A stretch of 64,000 nucleotides of DNA, from NCBI GenBank assembly GCA_012931725.1, contig CM022944.1, forward strand, positions 10,433,321 through 10,497,320, written 5' to 3'. How positions within the stretch are numbered: position 1 is the first letter of the stretch; the number at the start of each line of letters is the position of its first letter. The translations under genes were made by a program, and so were the position numbers. The stretch comes from Litsea cubeba (taxonomy: Eukaryota; Streptophyta; Magnoliopsida; Laurales; Lauraceae). The notes beneath the pieces were generated by a model. The model did not search any database and had not been told where the DNA came from. It saw nothing but the letters and a program-made list of their open reading frames with translations. Shown here one piece after another: positions 45,775 through 57,959 of the stretch.

Positions 45775-45950
45775 TCTTAAGATTTGACTTACTAGGTGGA
45801 TAGTAGGGCATTCATTTCTCATCTCCCCTTTATTCCATTTTCATTAAAGTGGAGGTAATAGTGTTCACTTTTGATTCTTCATTTTTAACTACTTATAAAT
45901 GCAGTCTTTGAATTCCTAGGATTTCAATTGCATAAAGCAAACAGACCAAA
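45775..45950 (+). mobile_element. MITE relic, right half of the GGGCCC family
   Basis: GGGCATTCATTTCTCATCTC, AAAGTGGAGGTAATAGTGTT, TTGAATTCCTAGGATTTCAA and a terminal AAGCAAACAGACC match the right half of the copy at 34972-35275. The left half is absent. Confidence 0.5.
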
Positions 45951-45965
45951 AGTGTTTGCAGGATT

Positions 45966-46760
45966 TAGCACTGTCAATGGACGGAGACGAGTCATGGGCT
46001 ACTTCAGCTCAGCTTGGTTTAAATTAAGCTCCAACTTATTTTCTATAAGCTTGGGCTTTAGTCGAGCATATTTTACAGATTCACCAAAACATGCATTGAG
46101 CTTGAGGTGTCTATTCAGCTCGAGTGTGAACCGAGTGTTGGGGATGTGCAACCAAAGTCCCACATCGGCTAGAATTGGGAAAGATCGATCATGGGCATAT
46201 AAGTTGGACTAAGTACTCCATTGGTATGAGGCCTTTTGGGTAGAACCCAAGAACAAATCCATGAGAGCTTAGGCCCAAAGTGGACAATATCATATCAATG
46301 TAGAGTTTGTGGTGGTCCACTGTCCTAACAAGTGGTATCAGAGCCCAGGCCCAGACTTAGCCCGGAGAATCCTCAGATTGCCAAACAAAAGGTGATGGGC
46401 CCAGTGATCACGATTAGTGGATCCGTGGTAAGGCTCTCGAGTTGCTCTCCTCGATGGAGCGGACGGATGGATGATCGTTTGAGGGGAGGCCCGGTAAAAA
46501 TATCCAAAGAGATATGGTCCTTTGTTTGAGGGGATGATTGTTGGGGATGTGCAACCAAAGTCCCATATCGGCTAGAATTGGGAAAGATCATGGGCATATA
46601 AGTTGGACTAAGTACTCCATTGGTATGAGGCCTTTTGGGTAGAACCCAAGAACAAATCCATGAGGGCTTAAGCCCAAAGTGGACAATATCATATCAATGT
46701 GGAGTTTGTGGTGGTCCACTGTCCTAACACCGAGCTCGACTGGACTCGTTGACAGCTCTA
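45966..46760. mobile_element. Older hAT-like MITE that hosts the TRIM
   Basis: TAGCACTGTCAATGGACGGA at the left and the inverse of CTCGTTGACAGCTCTA at the right resemble hAT-type ends, with GAGCTCGA-type sub-terminal words. The TRIM lies near its right end. The flanking 8 bases do not match, so the boundaries are provisional. Confidence 0.45.
46136..46729 (+). mobile_element. Complete TRIM (miniature LTR retroelement) with 5-bp target duplication
   Basis: The 5' LTR is 46136-46330 and the 3' LTR 46539-46729, nearly identical, with TGTTGGGG starts and CCTAACA ends. The primer-binding site TGGTATCAGAGC (46333-46344), complementary to initiator tRNA-Met, follows the 5' LTR after a 2-nt gap. A purine-rich GAGGGGATGA precedes the 3' LTR. 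CCGAG flanks it at 46131-46135 and 46730-46734. The 208-bp interior has no gag or pol, so it depends on another element. Confidence 0.93.
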
Positions 46761-49279
46761 GCTAGAAACAATAGTCTCTGAGTTGATGTATGGACTTTAA
46801 TTTGAGGCCGTTTGGATAAGGAGGAATACCTTTCTCATGGAGAGGATCCTATAAACAAGAAGAAAGTGAAGGTAGAAAAAACTGTTGCAACCACCTGAAA
46901 TAGCAAAGAAAAAGTTCAATGTGAAAGCATTTTGCACAGGGGTAGGTGCACAAACTAGAAAGGGCCAAGGGTAGTGAACTCCTCAGGCTACTACATTTTG
47001 AAGAATTACTGTGTTTCACTTCACCTTAGCAAATTAATAGTTTGTCAAACGGCTTGATTTCTGACATATTCCTTACTACTAGAGGTCTATCTTTGTTGTG
47101 AGATCCGGCATAAGCAATTTAAAAAATCTCCTCCACTGAACAATCCCAATCACCTCATCAGGAGGGACTTTTTCATTCCACTATCCATTTGCAATCTGAA
47201 ATTGAATCTCTTTGGTTAATTACCCACTGTGAGTACTACCAGATGAATGATGCAGAACACTGAAAATGGGCCTTACTAGTATAAATGCTTGATGCCAAAA
47301 GGGGGGAAAAAAACAGTAGACCTGCACATCATGCACTGTATACTTCAAATTTTCCACAAAACTTAGAAGGCAGGATTAGCTGATTATAGTTCGGAGTTTT
47401 AATCGGAAAAATCTCCTTAGACCCTTAGTGGATCAAAAGGACCCTTTAAGAAATTTATGGCCTGGAGTAGTCCTATGGGCCCTTTCCGAATTTTTTTATT
47501 TTAATTTTTTGTGAGCGCTGCCATGTGATAAAAACTCATCCCGCATCCCGACCTCTTATTTTCTTCCTCTTCCTCATCTTTTCCCTTACCCTCTCCATCG
47601 ATAGCGATGCTACAACCTGTTGTGGTCTCAAGTTGGTTACCCATCTATTGCATCTTTTCCAACTTTTCACTCCTTCCAAATACGCGTTGGCATCTTTGTT
47701 GTCTACTTATTCCTCTTTGTGGCCCACAAGTGTGCGACCGGGGAGGTATTCCTCTTACTGTTCATCCGCCAACATTCCACTACTATCACAGCTTCACATC
47801 GACATAAACCATGCATGACTAACTTCCTCTCTCTTGATTTTAATTTCTAGGGTATATGTGAACTTCCCCTCTGTTGAATATGCTTGATTTTAGGGCTGCA
47901 TGAACGAACTACTTTTGTAATTTTTGTCATTTATATAAAAAGTATGTCTTGCATGGTTGAAGTTGTGATTTAAGATGTCCGTGAATGTGGATAGGAATGT
48001 GATGATAAATGTGCTGGTGCATGTCTAGATAGGTGGATGTGCAAAGGTGTGAATGTGAATTGCCTTGTGCAGGTGAATGTGTGGGTGTCAGTGATTAGGA
48101 ATGCGAAGATGAATGTGAAGGTGAATGGCCAAGGTGTCTGCGAATGTGGAGGAGGTGATTGTCAAAATGTTTGTGAATGTGAAGAGGTCTATGGATGTGA
48201 AGATGAATGTAGATGCGAATCTAATGGTAATTGCAAAATTGAAATGGTTGTTACTTTGATTAAACATAAAGATTGAGGCCAATTGATCATTGTAGGAATG
48301 CAACTTTGGTGATGATCATTGAATGTCAAATGTTTTTTTTTTTCAAAACCACTTATAAGCAGTGATATCTATGCTCGTAGCGGGCTAAGTCCTAAATTGG
48401 TATCTATTCAGTGACTTTTTAATTATCACAAACAATAGTATCAATGCTAACTATTCCACGCAAAAGTGCAAAAAAAAAAAAAATAAAAAGGTAAAGTGTG
48501 ACAGGAAGTCCAATCTGGTTACTAACGAAATTTTAGATCCTTTTTTTGTCTATTAAGGGTCTAAGGTTTTTTTTTTTTAAAAGGGTCTAAGGGGATCTTT
48601 TCGGTAAAAACCCATAGTTTTATTACAACTTAATCCATCTGTTCAAATTCAGAAGTGCACAAACAAGAATATCCAGTTCGAGAATGTAACAGTTTCTTCT
48701 TTGATGGATATAAATCACTACATGAATTTGACATGGGTCTTTCGAAATTGTGCGCAATTCACAAAATCTTTTGCAGGTTCAAGTCATGTTGGTGAAATGA
48801 CTTGAAATGTGCTGCTGCTTACTGAGCTGTTGAAAACACCACCAATGATTTGGAGAGTACGTTCGTCCTTAACTATAACAAGAAGGATTAGAGATCATCA
48901 GATACTGGGACAGAAACATCAAGTACCAAGAAGATTCACAGAGAAATACCAAGAGAAAATCCTAATATCATTGTGTAACAGCTGCAGTCCAAAAGTACAA
49001 AGAAGCAAAAATATGAAAGAAACTACAATGTAGAACTGCAGGCACAAGTCTTATCTAGATTCTAGATGAACACATTCTAGTCATACACTGGTTATTCTCG
49101 CTCAAACAATCCAACAGACAAACACAATCTCATGTGGGAAGAATGGAAAGGTACAGTTTAGATAGCCGTTGAATCACGAAATCCAACGAACCCATATGCG
49201 TCTGGAGCATCACTGTAGAAGTCCAATTCCAGCAAGTGCAGCAGTGTCAAGGATAGGGTGCATATGGAGTCAGAATCTT
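46761..49279. other. Intergenic DNA and RRA 3' flank
   Basis: The bases just below 49280 should be the RRA 3' UTR. At 47525-47850 three overlapping frames contain hydrophobic stretches, but none has an ATG-led, family-like protein. The GTGAATGTG repeat lies at 47973-48230. Confidence 0.45.
47973..48230 (+). repeat. Low-complexity GTGAATGTG-type repeat
   Basis: Variants of GTGAATGTG, GATGAATGTG and GCGAATGTG recur about every 9-15 nt. The Cys-rich open frame across it (48037-48276) is a product of this repeat, not evidence of a peptide gene. Confidence 0.65.
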
Positions 49280-51741
49280 CTACCACTCTGAACCATCTGG
49301 GAATGGTTTCAGTGCATCTTGATTCCCATTAACATAGCATTCCACAATTGCTTTCATTCTCGGCAGTTTATCTGGGTGGTAATTAACATGAATGATTACT
49401 GGCTTCAACTTGCTCAGATTAGCAGCTTTCCTCACAGTCTTGAACAGTACTTTGCTGTTCATGAAGAGGTAATAATCCATGGTTCTTTTAGATGCATGAA
49501 GCCCATCGTACCCAGGATGTGAGGGGAAAAAGAGCTCCTCATTAAAGACTGCTTGATCCCATGAATTTGGCTGCCGGGAAAGTCTATCTGCCACACGATC
49601 CAGAAGCTCAATTGATGGGATTGTGGGCCTTATGTAAAAGAAACCGGAATTGTAAACCCAAATCCGGATTGTATGAGCATATCGAGCCCAACCCATCTTG
49701 GGCTCATCAAAAACGTCATTATACCCATAAGCTGTCATGTTGTTGTGGCCATCAGTCATGGACTCCACATCTGAATCCCTGTATAGATGATTAAATGGGT
49801 TCTGCAAGTATACAATATCCACATCAGATAGAAGAATACTATAACCAAGTTGCAGAAACTCCCTCAAGATGCGGAATTTCAGCCCTGAGACGGCATGGTT
49901 TCCACCTGACCTCCCAACAGAATCGACACCTTCATCACGATCTCGTCTGTACACAGGAACTCCCTTTGATTTGCAGAAACTCTCTGTTTCATCATCCAAT
50001 GCAACAACGAGATAGTTGGGTATACCCACTTTTTGGATACTCCCGAACCAGACCTCCAACATCTCTCTCACGTTTGAATTCGCCAATGCGACTATAAGCT
50101 CTTTCTCAACAGCCACCTTTTCAAGTATTTTAGCTAATCTTGGATTCACAGATTCATCTGGAACAACAGTTGGATTTGTCCTCAGGGCCTTGACAGTACC
50201 AAAAGGCCCGGCTTTATGCTGGCTTCCCAATACTAAAAACTGCTTTTGGGCCTGATCCTTTCCTTGTTCAGCCAACTGAAGCTTCATGTTCAGATCCCGT
50301 ACCTGCTTTTTAAGTTCTGCATTCTTCTCCGACAATGATATCAACTCTGACTTTAACATTTTCACCCGTTCTGGTGACTCACATGGAGATGAACTAACCT
50401 GTCAAACGAAAGATGAAAAAAAAAGAAAAAGAAAAAAGAATGAACACAGACAAACAGCAAAAAAATGAATGAACAATGTGATAACCATTTTCGTTAAGTA
50501 TTTGCAGAACATGAAGTTGCAGAGTTTCAATTGGAGTCTACAGGATCATTGACACAAAGCATAAATGGTTTTCAACAAGAATCATGCAAGCACAATGATG
50601 ATTAACAAACTCATCAATGATACACTGAGCTTTTGGTAGAACAGATTTTGGAGTGTAACCTTTTGCTGCCTGTGACGGCCAAGATAAGAACTTAAAAAGA
50701 TAGGCTGAATCATGATGGAAAGCACAAATGGAAATTCCTTTTAACTCAATTTTAATGGTAGCTGAATGGGCAATCTTCAATTGGCCAATGTTCTCCAAAC
50801 ATAAACAGAGAGCTCAAACAACATTATCCACTCCAATTAAATGAAGGCCCAAATGAGGTCAAGGACAGAGCAATGTTTAGCAGAGGAAAAAAAAATCTTC
50901 CAAGTTTTCATTGGTGGGACATCCTAGAATTCAATTAATGCCATTTCATGAACCTCTAAGAACACCCCTCTTGTAATCAGGCAATAGATTTATCTTCCAT
51001 CACCATATTTACATACAACACATAGTTCTAAAATAAGCAATCTATCTCCACCTTCCATGGTCGACATTGGATTGAAGAGAAGAACTCCAAAGTTTGGGTA
51101 TCATATGAATATCAACTAAAATGGCACACATGTTTCAGCGATCCACTGTTCCCATGATCAGAACAGAACGAACAATCAAGGCAACCATCAATCAAAGGGT
51201 TTTTGTCCATTTGGTTTATTTATTTAATTTCCTACTCAAGCATACATTTTGCAACAATTAAGAATCCATAACCGATGGCAAGGATCATCCAATTGCGGGG
51301 ATTTTTGGGGGTGCAATCATGATGAAGCAGGCCCCTGCAGACGGTCCAGATCTCAAATACGCACTGATATTACTAAACTCGTCAAAAATTTCCACAGAAT
51401 TCTCAATCCAAAGTATCCTAATTTATCAGAATCCTCAATCCAAACTTCCAAGAATCAAACTTTTCCATTTCCACCACAATCTCCAACAAATCCAAAGCCT
51501 TCAAAGCCAAATTCACCGAAGAATGCAACAAAATTACCAGAAATGCGATCTAGGGCACAAAAGACACTACCTGAACAGCAGATTTCGCTGATTTATGCTC
51601 CTGTGGCGGATCGGAGCCTAAGAAACCGTTGGGGAAGAGAAAGGCGAAGATGCATCCGACTAAGATGCCGACTCCGATCGCGGCTGCGATTCTCGTTCCT
51701 CGAATCGACTGACCAGCGACTCTCTCTCTACGACCCGTCAT
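49280..51741 (-). CDS. RRA3: RRA-type arabinosyltransferase (GT77), two exons
   Basis: Exon 1 is 51741-51571 and exon 2 is 50398-49280, with a 1172-bp phase-0 GT-AG intron, giving 429 residues (Arabidopsis RRA proteins are close to this). The start is the ATG at 51741 (MTGRRER). Residues 18-37 form a single membrane segment after a basic tail, as in a type II Golgi protein. Residues 70-105 look like a coiled-coil stem. The catalytic domain has AGPFGTVKALRTNPTVVPDE, LLSDVDIVYLQNP with the DxD-type DVD at 249-251, and NSWDQAVFNEELF. RRA1-3 belong to CAZy GT77 and add the second arabinose to hydroxyproline-linked arabinosides of extensins, after the HPAT enzymes, which supports root-hair and wall growth. 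All motifs are intact. Which of the RRA1/2/3 paralogues it matches is not resolved; the symbol is the commonest family label. Confidence 0.92.
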
Positions 51742-52010
51742 CGACTCCAATCCTCAGATCTTCAAGAGCAGAGAAAGAGGAAAAAAGCTTCCTTTAATGG
51801 AAAGATAATGGCGATTTGCAGAGAGAATCAGAAACCCTAAAACTTCTTGTAGCTGAAACCCTAGAGAGTAGAAAGAGAGAGAGAGAAATGAAAGTCGCCG
51901 ATGGATATAGAGAGCGACTAGCGAAATCGCAGAGATGTGATACAGATAAATATACAGCTGACAGTGGAGCTTTTTCAAATAATCATTGTCGTTGTTAGGG
52001 AAAGTGGGTT
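51742..52010 (-). promoter_or_regulatory. RRA leader and core promoter
   Basis: On the minus strand a TATA-like TATATTTAT lies at 51954-51946, about 205 bp before the ATG, followed by a CT-rich leader (TCTCTCTCTCTTTCT near 51890-51870). A start of transcription near 51915 would fit. The long plus-strand open frame across this region and exon 1 (51249-51797) is antisense and has no recognisable domain. Confidence 0.45.
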
Positions 52011-52364
52011 TTGTTTAATTGTGTGGGCCCCACTGATTTGTGATCTGGGCCATTGAGCACCGTTGACCTGATGGAGCCACCTGTGGATGGCCTGTGCTTC
52101 AGAGGTTTTTGCCTATCCAGAAATTCTGGCCGTTAGATTGGTCATCGTTAATAGAAATGGAAGGTGTAGATTTTAGATCAATCATGGGGTGGGCCCCACC
52201 GTGTATACGATCATGGTAAAGAAGCCATCATTGGATCAATGAATAGGGCTTTGTGCTCTTTCCTTGGAGTATTGAGTTGATGGAGTGATCTACACCGTTG
52301 ATCTCAAGAACTTCAGTGATGGATAATGCCCCCAGGCTGGCCCAGTGCTCGAAATCAAAACTTT

Positions 52365-52515
52365 GGGCCCCTGTTTCTGCGCGAATTGAATTCCTGGAAT
52401 TTCCAATAAGTGTGTATTCTTGAAGTGGCTAAATTTGATTAACAAAGGTAAAAGATCCATAAATGGTATCTAACAATCTCCTCTTTAATGAAAATCTAAG
52501 CGTTTAAGGCCGCAC
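52365..52515 (+). mobile_element. MITE relic, left half of the GGGCCC family
   Basis: It opens GGGCCCCTGTTTCTGCGCGA, then GAATTCCTGGAATTTCC, TCTTGAAGTGGC and CAATCTCCTCTTTAATGAAA, in the same order as the left half of the copy at 34972-35275. The right half is missing. Confidence 0.5.
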
Positions 52516-54685
52516 CGGTTAAGATTTCATACAAATTAATGCTAATATCAAACTTAAGTATTATTAACAACAAAAAAAAAAAAACATGGTTTTTTTATTG
52601 AATGATAGTGATAAAAAATTTGGATAATCATCAGAATATAAATCTATATTATACAATAATAAAGTAAAAATAAATTCATATATAACACTTAAATACTGTG
52701 TGAGTAAATATCTATAAATTACTCTGCAATTTGAACTTAAACCACTTATGCATTCGCTTAAATGTTTATATAAGTAAGAGATTTTATTAGCATATTCTCA
52801 TTAAATGTTAAGAAAAATGACTATTGAATTACCAATATATCTTTTGATAGAGAATTAAATCAAATCTTTAAGTGGGCCTACTAAGTATAACTCATGCGAG
52901 ATGAGAATCAAGCCCCTTAATGAATTAGATTACTTTCCTCAATAAGCTGAGAACTAAGTGGCCTTATCTTTAAGTGGCCCCCCTAAATAACATAATTACG
53001 TGGGATCACTTAAATAGTGTGATAATGGATGGGGGCTCTCTAAATGATAGTTAATGGCGAGGTGTAAGTGTAACTTATGTGAAAGAAAATCAAATCCCTT
53101 AATGGGAATCAAATCCCTAATGGGCATTGATGGGTTTTGTAAAACACCATGCCAAGGAGTGGAGAAATGGCTAATGTAGAATGGATGAGCTGATGTGACT
53201 CAAGCAGATGAGAGATTTAAGGTTTTTTTTTTTGGATTCAATGTATTTTTCTCTTTGTGGCCTTAGATCCGCAACCTTTTTTCATAATGTGGGAGGTTCT
53301 TTTTTCAAATTTGAACACTTAAAATGTCCAAGTTACCCTTCCCTTAAAAGTTCTTATTATTTTAAGACAAAACATATAATGGACCATTAATAATGGTCAA
53401 TTACCATTTAATTGGCCATGATATCCCATTAATGCGATTTCCATTAATCATGGACACATAAGCATAGACAAAATTCAAAAAAAAAAAAAAAAGATTTACT
53501 GGTTTGAGAAGGAGAAAATCGCGAGAACTTTTGAGAAGGAGAAAATCACAAAAATCGCGAAGTTGTCTAGGGACCTGCCAAAACTCAGATAAACTTCACA
53601 AAACGTAGATAAATTTGCCAAAACTCAGATAAATTTATATGAGTTTTTGAATTTTGTTAAACATATCGATTTTCCAAAACTCAGATAACTTTATATCTAA
53701 GTTGAGATATATAGTTATTGAATTCAGAAAGTTATTTGAATTTCTTTTAGAATTCAGATAAAATTATCTGACTTTGATGTTGTATCATCCTCGTGAAGAT
53801 ATTGCTCGGAGTCATGCCTGATGATGTAGAGACGAAACATCCGATAGACTTGAATTCCCTTCAATTTAAATTTCAGATTTTGTTGGAAAATAGTGTGAAG
53901 ATGTTCGAATGGTTGTAATAATTATGCTAATTAATATGATATTTGAGCTGAAAACTAGGAGAAAAATATGTTATATGATCTCTTTGGCAGTTAAGGGGCA
54001 AATTAGTCATCAATAAATCGAATTGGCCTCACTAGAGGCATTAGTGCAGAATAGGTTGTATTGCGCCTTGCTTTATGAGATTCTAGAGACTTCACGCTCA
54101 TTATTTCTTTTTTTCCCAACTAACATCTAGCTTAGAATAAATTAAGGGAAGATGGAAATGGAGTACCCCACCCATCATCCTAGTAATCAAATTTCGGAAA
54201 AGTCTTGCTCTGATATGCATATCTCCATCATGTTTGCTTTACCCATCACTTTTTTTTTAATAATCCTTTGTTGAAATCTATTTTACCATAAATTTTTAGG
54301 GGTTCAATTCTACGAAGGTCCTTTCTAACCGTTGGGCCTTGATTTTGTACTATTTAGGTCGTGGTCCAGCCCAACCCATAGTCGAGAAACCTCTCTGTTT
54401 CTACTGTCATGTGTTACGTTTGGAGTAGATTAACCGTCAACAACATAGTCAGGGGCAGAACCAGGAATTTTTTTTAGGGGGGGGCCAAAGTAAAAAAAAT
54501 CCATTAAAAAGTTACAAAATTTAATGATTAAATGCATAATAGATAGCACTCAAAAGTGAAATTACATTACTATTATTTAGAAAAATTAGTATCTTAGAAG
54601 TTCATGTCATAACCCTTGTCAGCTAGCACTCAAAAGTGAAATTATTGACTATTATATTGGAACAAACAAATATGCCCACTATCTA
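52516..54685. other. Intergenic DNA between the MITE relic and the 54.7-kb Helitron
   Basis: AT-rich DNA with a short duplication (AATCAAATCCC(T)TAATGGG at about 53087-53122) and a repeated CACTCAAAAGTGAAATTA near 54547 and 54627. The foldback array at 53570 lies within it. No gene is seen. Confidence 0.5.
53570..53770. repeat. Second foldback-type AAACTCAGATAAATTT array
   Basis: Words AAAACTCAGATAAACTTC, AAACGTAGATAAATTTGCC, AAAACTCAGATAAATTTATA and then the inverse TATGAGTTTTTGAATTT recur as in the array at 2225-2445. It is more degenerate and lacks the near-perfect central palindrome. Confidence 0.55.
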
Positions 54686-56803
54686 TCTATATTACTAAAG
54701 GGATGTATACACTTCATGAGAATTCCTGAAGGAAGACACATGGCATGTCTTGGAGAGGGACACGTGGCAGCAGCCAGCGTAGAATGGTATTCGGCTAATG
54801 CAATCCCTAAAATCTCTTATTCTCCATCTAAAATTTATCCATCTCTCCCTCCCTAAAATCTCTCTTTAATACTTTGATCATCAAGCAATTCATGGGTCCC
54901 AGCCCGCATCAGATTATTTCTTAGACGGTTAGAATATAGATGGTGGACCCATTCATCTTGGGGTCCCACTTAAATAGGTTAGGTTTGGTCAATTTGAGAG
55001 GTCTATGATCATTTGATCATTTGATCTTTATCAATCAATTCATGGGTCCCGGCCCGCATCATTTGATTTATGGACGGTTAGAATAAAGATGGTGGACCCC
55101 ATTCATCTGGGTCCCACTTAAAAAAAATATTTGGTCAATTTTTTAGGTCTACGATCATTTGATCCTTTTATCTTTTTAAATCAATTCATGGGTCCCATCC
55201 CGCATAATATGGTTTTATGGATGGTTAGAATAGAGATGGTGGACCCCATTCATTTGTGGGGTTCCACTTAAATAGGTTATGTTTGGTCAATTTGTGAGGT
55301 CTATGATCATTTGATCCTTCGATCTTTATCAAGCAACTCATGGGTCCATCCCGCATCATATTGTTTCATGGATGGTTAGAATATAGATTAAAGATGGCGG
55401 AGCCCATTCATCTGGGTCCCACTTAAAAATATTTGATCAATTTTTTAGGTCTACGATCATTTGATCCTTTGATCTTTATAAATCAATTCATAGGTCTCAT
55501 CCCGCATAATATGGTTTTATGGATGGTTAGAATAGAGATGGTGGACCCCATTCATCTTGGGGGTTCCACTTAAATAGGTTATGTTTGGTCAATTTGTGAG
55601 GTCTATGATCATTTGATCCTTCGATCTTTATCAAGCAATTCATGGGTCCATCCCGCATCATATTATTTCATGGATGGTTAGAATATAGATGGTGGACCCC
55701 ATTCATCTTGGGGGTCCCACTTAAATAGGTTAGGTTTGGTCAATTTGAGAGGTCTATGATCATTTGATCTTTTGATCTTTATCAATCAATTCATGGGTCC
55801 CGGCACGCATCATTTAATTTTATGGACGGTTAGAATAAAGATGGTGGACCCCATTCATCTGGGTCCCACTTAAAAATATTTGGTCAATTTGTTAGGTCTA
55901 CGATCATTTGATCATTTGATCTTTCTTAATCAATTCATGGGTCCCATCCCGCATAATATGGTTTTATGGACGGTTACAATAGAGATGGTGGACCCCATTC
56001 ATCTGGGGAGTTCTACTTAAATAGGTTAGGTTTGGTCAATTTGTGAGGTCTATAATCATTTGATCGTTTGATCTTTATCAAGCAATTCATGGGTCCCAGC
56101 CCGCATCATATGGTTTTATGGACGGTTAGAATATAGATGGTGGACCCCATTCATCTTGGGGGTCCCACTTAAATAGGCTAGGTTTGGTCAATTTGAGAGG
56201 TCTATGATCATTTGATCTTTATCAATCAATTAATGGGTCCCGGCCCGCATCATTTGATTTTCTGGGCGGTTAGAATAAAGATGGTGGACCCCATTCATCT
56301 GGGTCCCACTTAAATACATTAGCTCAATTTGTTAGGTCTACGATCATTTGATCTTTCTTAATCAATTCATGGGTCCCATCCCGCATAATATGGTTTTATG
56401 GACGGTTAGAATATAGATGGTGTACCCATTCATCTTGGGGGTCCCACTTAAATAGATTAGGTTTGGTCAATTTGAGAGGTCTATGATCCTTTGATCATTT
56501 GATTTTTATTAATCAATTAATGGGTCCCAGCCCGCATCATATGATTTTATGAACGGTTAGAATAGAGATGATGGACCCATTCATATTGGTCCCACTTAAA
56601 TATATTAGGTCAATTTGTTAGGTCTATGATCATTTGATCTTTCTTAATCAATTCATGCTTCACCTAAAGAATAAAACATTTGGAAAAAAAAACATAAAGA
56701 TCAAATTAGCAACAAAAAAAAAGGACTCATAATTTTACTAATTAATAAATTTATTAAAATAATTCATTTGGTGATTTCGTGGTTATCCACGGGGTTTTGC
56801 TAG
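54686..56803 (+). mobile_element. Structurally complete non-autonomous Helitron with satellite array
   Basis: The 5' end is TCTATATTACTAAAGGGATG with A just before it (54685). The 3' end has the hairpin CGTGGTTATCCACG then GGGTTTTGCTAG, with T just after it (56804), fitting insertion between A and T. The interior is leader-like sequence (54710-54880), then the satellite array, then an AT-rich tail. No Rep/helicase frame exists, so it needs a helper element. Both ends match the 9970-12118 copy in inverse orientation. Confidence 0.82.
54885..56657 (+). repeat. Satellite array inside the 54.7-kb Helitron (about 12 monomers)
   Basis: Monomers CAATTCATGGGTCCCAGCCC to TTGATCTTTATCAATCAATT recur every 144-153 bp from about 54885 to 56657, in reverse-complement orientation to the array at 10131-11880. 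The same three monomer types (ATTTGAGAGGTCT, ATTTGTGAGGTCT, ATTTGTTAGGTCT) alternate. Confidence 0.85.
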
Positions 56804-57297
56804 TTATATATTTATGAGCAAGACCCATATTTAAAATCTAGACCATTCAAAAGGGTGGTCCCACTAGTTTTATTTCTTCAAAAGAATTTACTTCAATTGA
56901 ATTAATCCTGACATAGATAATCACAATTAAAATATAACTTTTTTAGAATTGTTTTTCCTCTTTCCTTTCTTCATTTACTTTCCTTTCTTTTCTTCCATCA
57001 TTATAATCTTTCTTCACCAGAATCTGCTTTGATTTTGTTCCTTTTTTAGAATTATTTTTTTCCTCCTTCCTTTCATTTCTTTTCTTCCATCATTCTAATA
57101 TTTCTTCCCAAAAATCTGCTATGATTTTGTTACTTTTTTTAGAATAAAAAACTATATTGATTAATTAATATTATAAGGAGGGGCCATTCCTCAAGAGAAG
57201 ATCACAGGCCAGAAGGACATTGATAGATTTTTAAAACTTTTTGGGGGGCCATTCCAAAACCCCCAACCCACCCCCCCCCCCCCCCCCCCCCCCCCCA
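56804..57297. other. Intergenic DNA with T/C-rich repeats
   Basis: TTTTTTAGAATT, TTTCCTTTCTT and TCTTCCATCATT words repeat at about 56940-57010 and 57045-57130, indicating a ~100-bp imperfect duplication. A poly-C run starts near 57269. Confidence 0.5.
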
Positions 57298-57655
57298 AAA
57301 TAATATAATATAAAAAGTAACACGCAACCAACTCTAATTTACCCATCTTCACCTTATTATTATTGGAACCCAATTCATGTCATCTATTCACCTTTTTTCA
57401 AAGATCTCACTGGGAGATGAAAATCGTGTTGACCATCAAAGGAAGGTCAAATGCCAACCCCCCCACCCCCCCCCCCCCACCCCCCCCCCCCACCAACATA
57501 ATATAATATAAAAAGTAACACGCAACCAACTCTAATTTACCCATCTTCACCTTATTATTATTGGGAACCCAATTCATGTCATCTATTCACCTTTTTTCAA
57601 AGATCTCACTGGGAGATGAAAATCGTGTTGACCATCAAAGGAAGGTCAAATGCCA
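57298..57655 (+). repeat. 198-bp-period tandem duplication linked by poly-C tracts
   Basis: The block ATAATATAATATAAAAAGTA to GAAGGTCAAATGCC occurs at about 57298-57455 and 57496-57655 with almost no differences (one is GG/GGG near 57365/57563). Each copy is preceded by a long C run (about 57269-57296, and 57459-57491 broken by two A). Recent duplication or assembly slippage at the C tract are both possible. Confidence 0.85.
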
Positions 57656-57959
57656 AAATAATGCAGGGATCGAATATGATCGCGTGTAGGCCGGGCCAGC
57701 CCGAATTCTGTTACATATAAGCCTGAGTTTTAATCCAAAAAGTCTACCGGGCCCGAAAATCTAACCACTTCAGGCTTGTGTCCAAAGCCTTAGGTAGAGA
57801 GCAAAATGGGCTGGGCTGACTTATTGGACCAAACAAGATACTAGCCTAGCTGGGTCAAGTAACTCCCAATACAAGCAAGCATGAGGTTGTGCCGAATCCA
57901 AGACTTAATATTAGGCCCAATAATTAGACGGGGCTAGGAATGACAACTGTGGTGAAGTG

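Noticed and set aside
47525..47818. Secreted protein with signal-peptide-like start
   Set aside because: The frame begins at GTG, not ATG, overlaps two other open frames of equal quality, and matches no known family.
48037..48276. Cys-rich small peptide gene
   Set aside because: The cysteines come from GAATGTG-type low-complexity repeats; there is no consistent cysteine spacing like a defensin or other secreted peptide.
49319..50255. Several plus-strand open frames
   Set aside because: All are antisense shadows of RRA exon 2.
51249..51797. 182-codon plus-strand open frame
   Set aside because: It is antisense to RRA exon 1 and the leader, has no domain, and its composition mirrors the reverse strand; the minus-strand gene explains the region.
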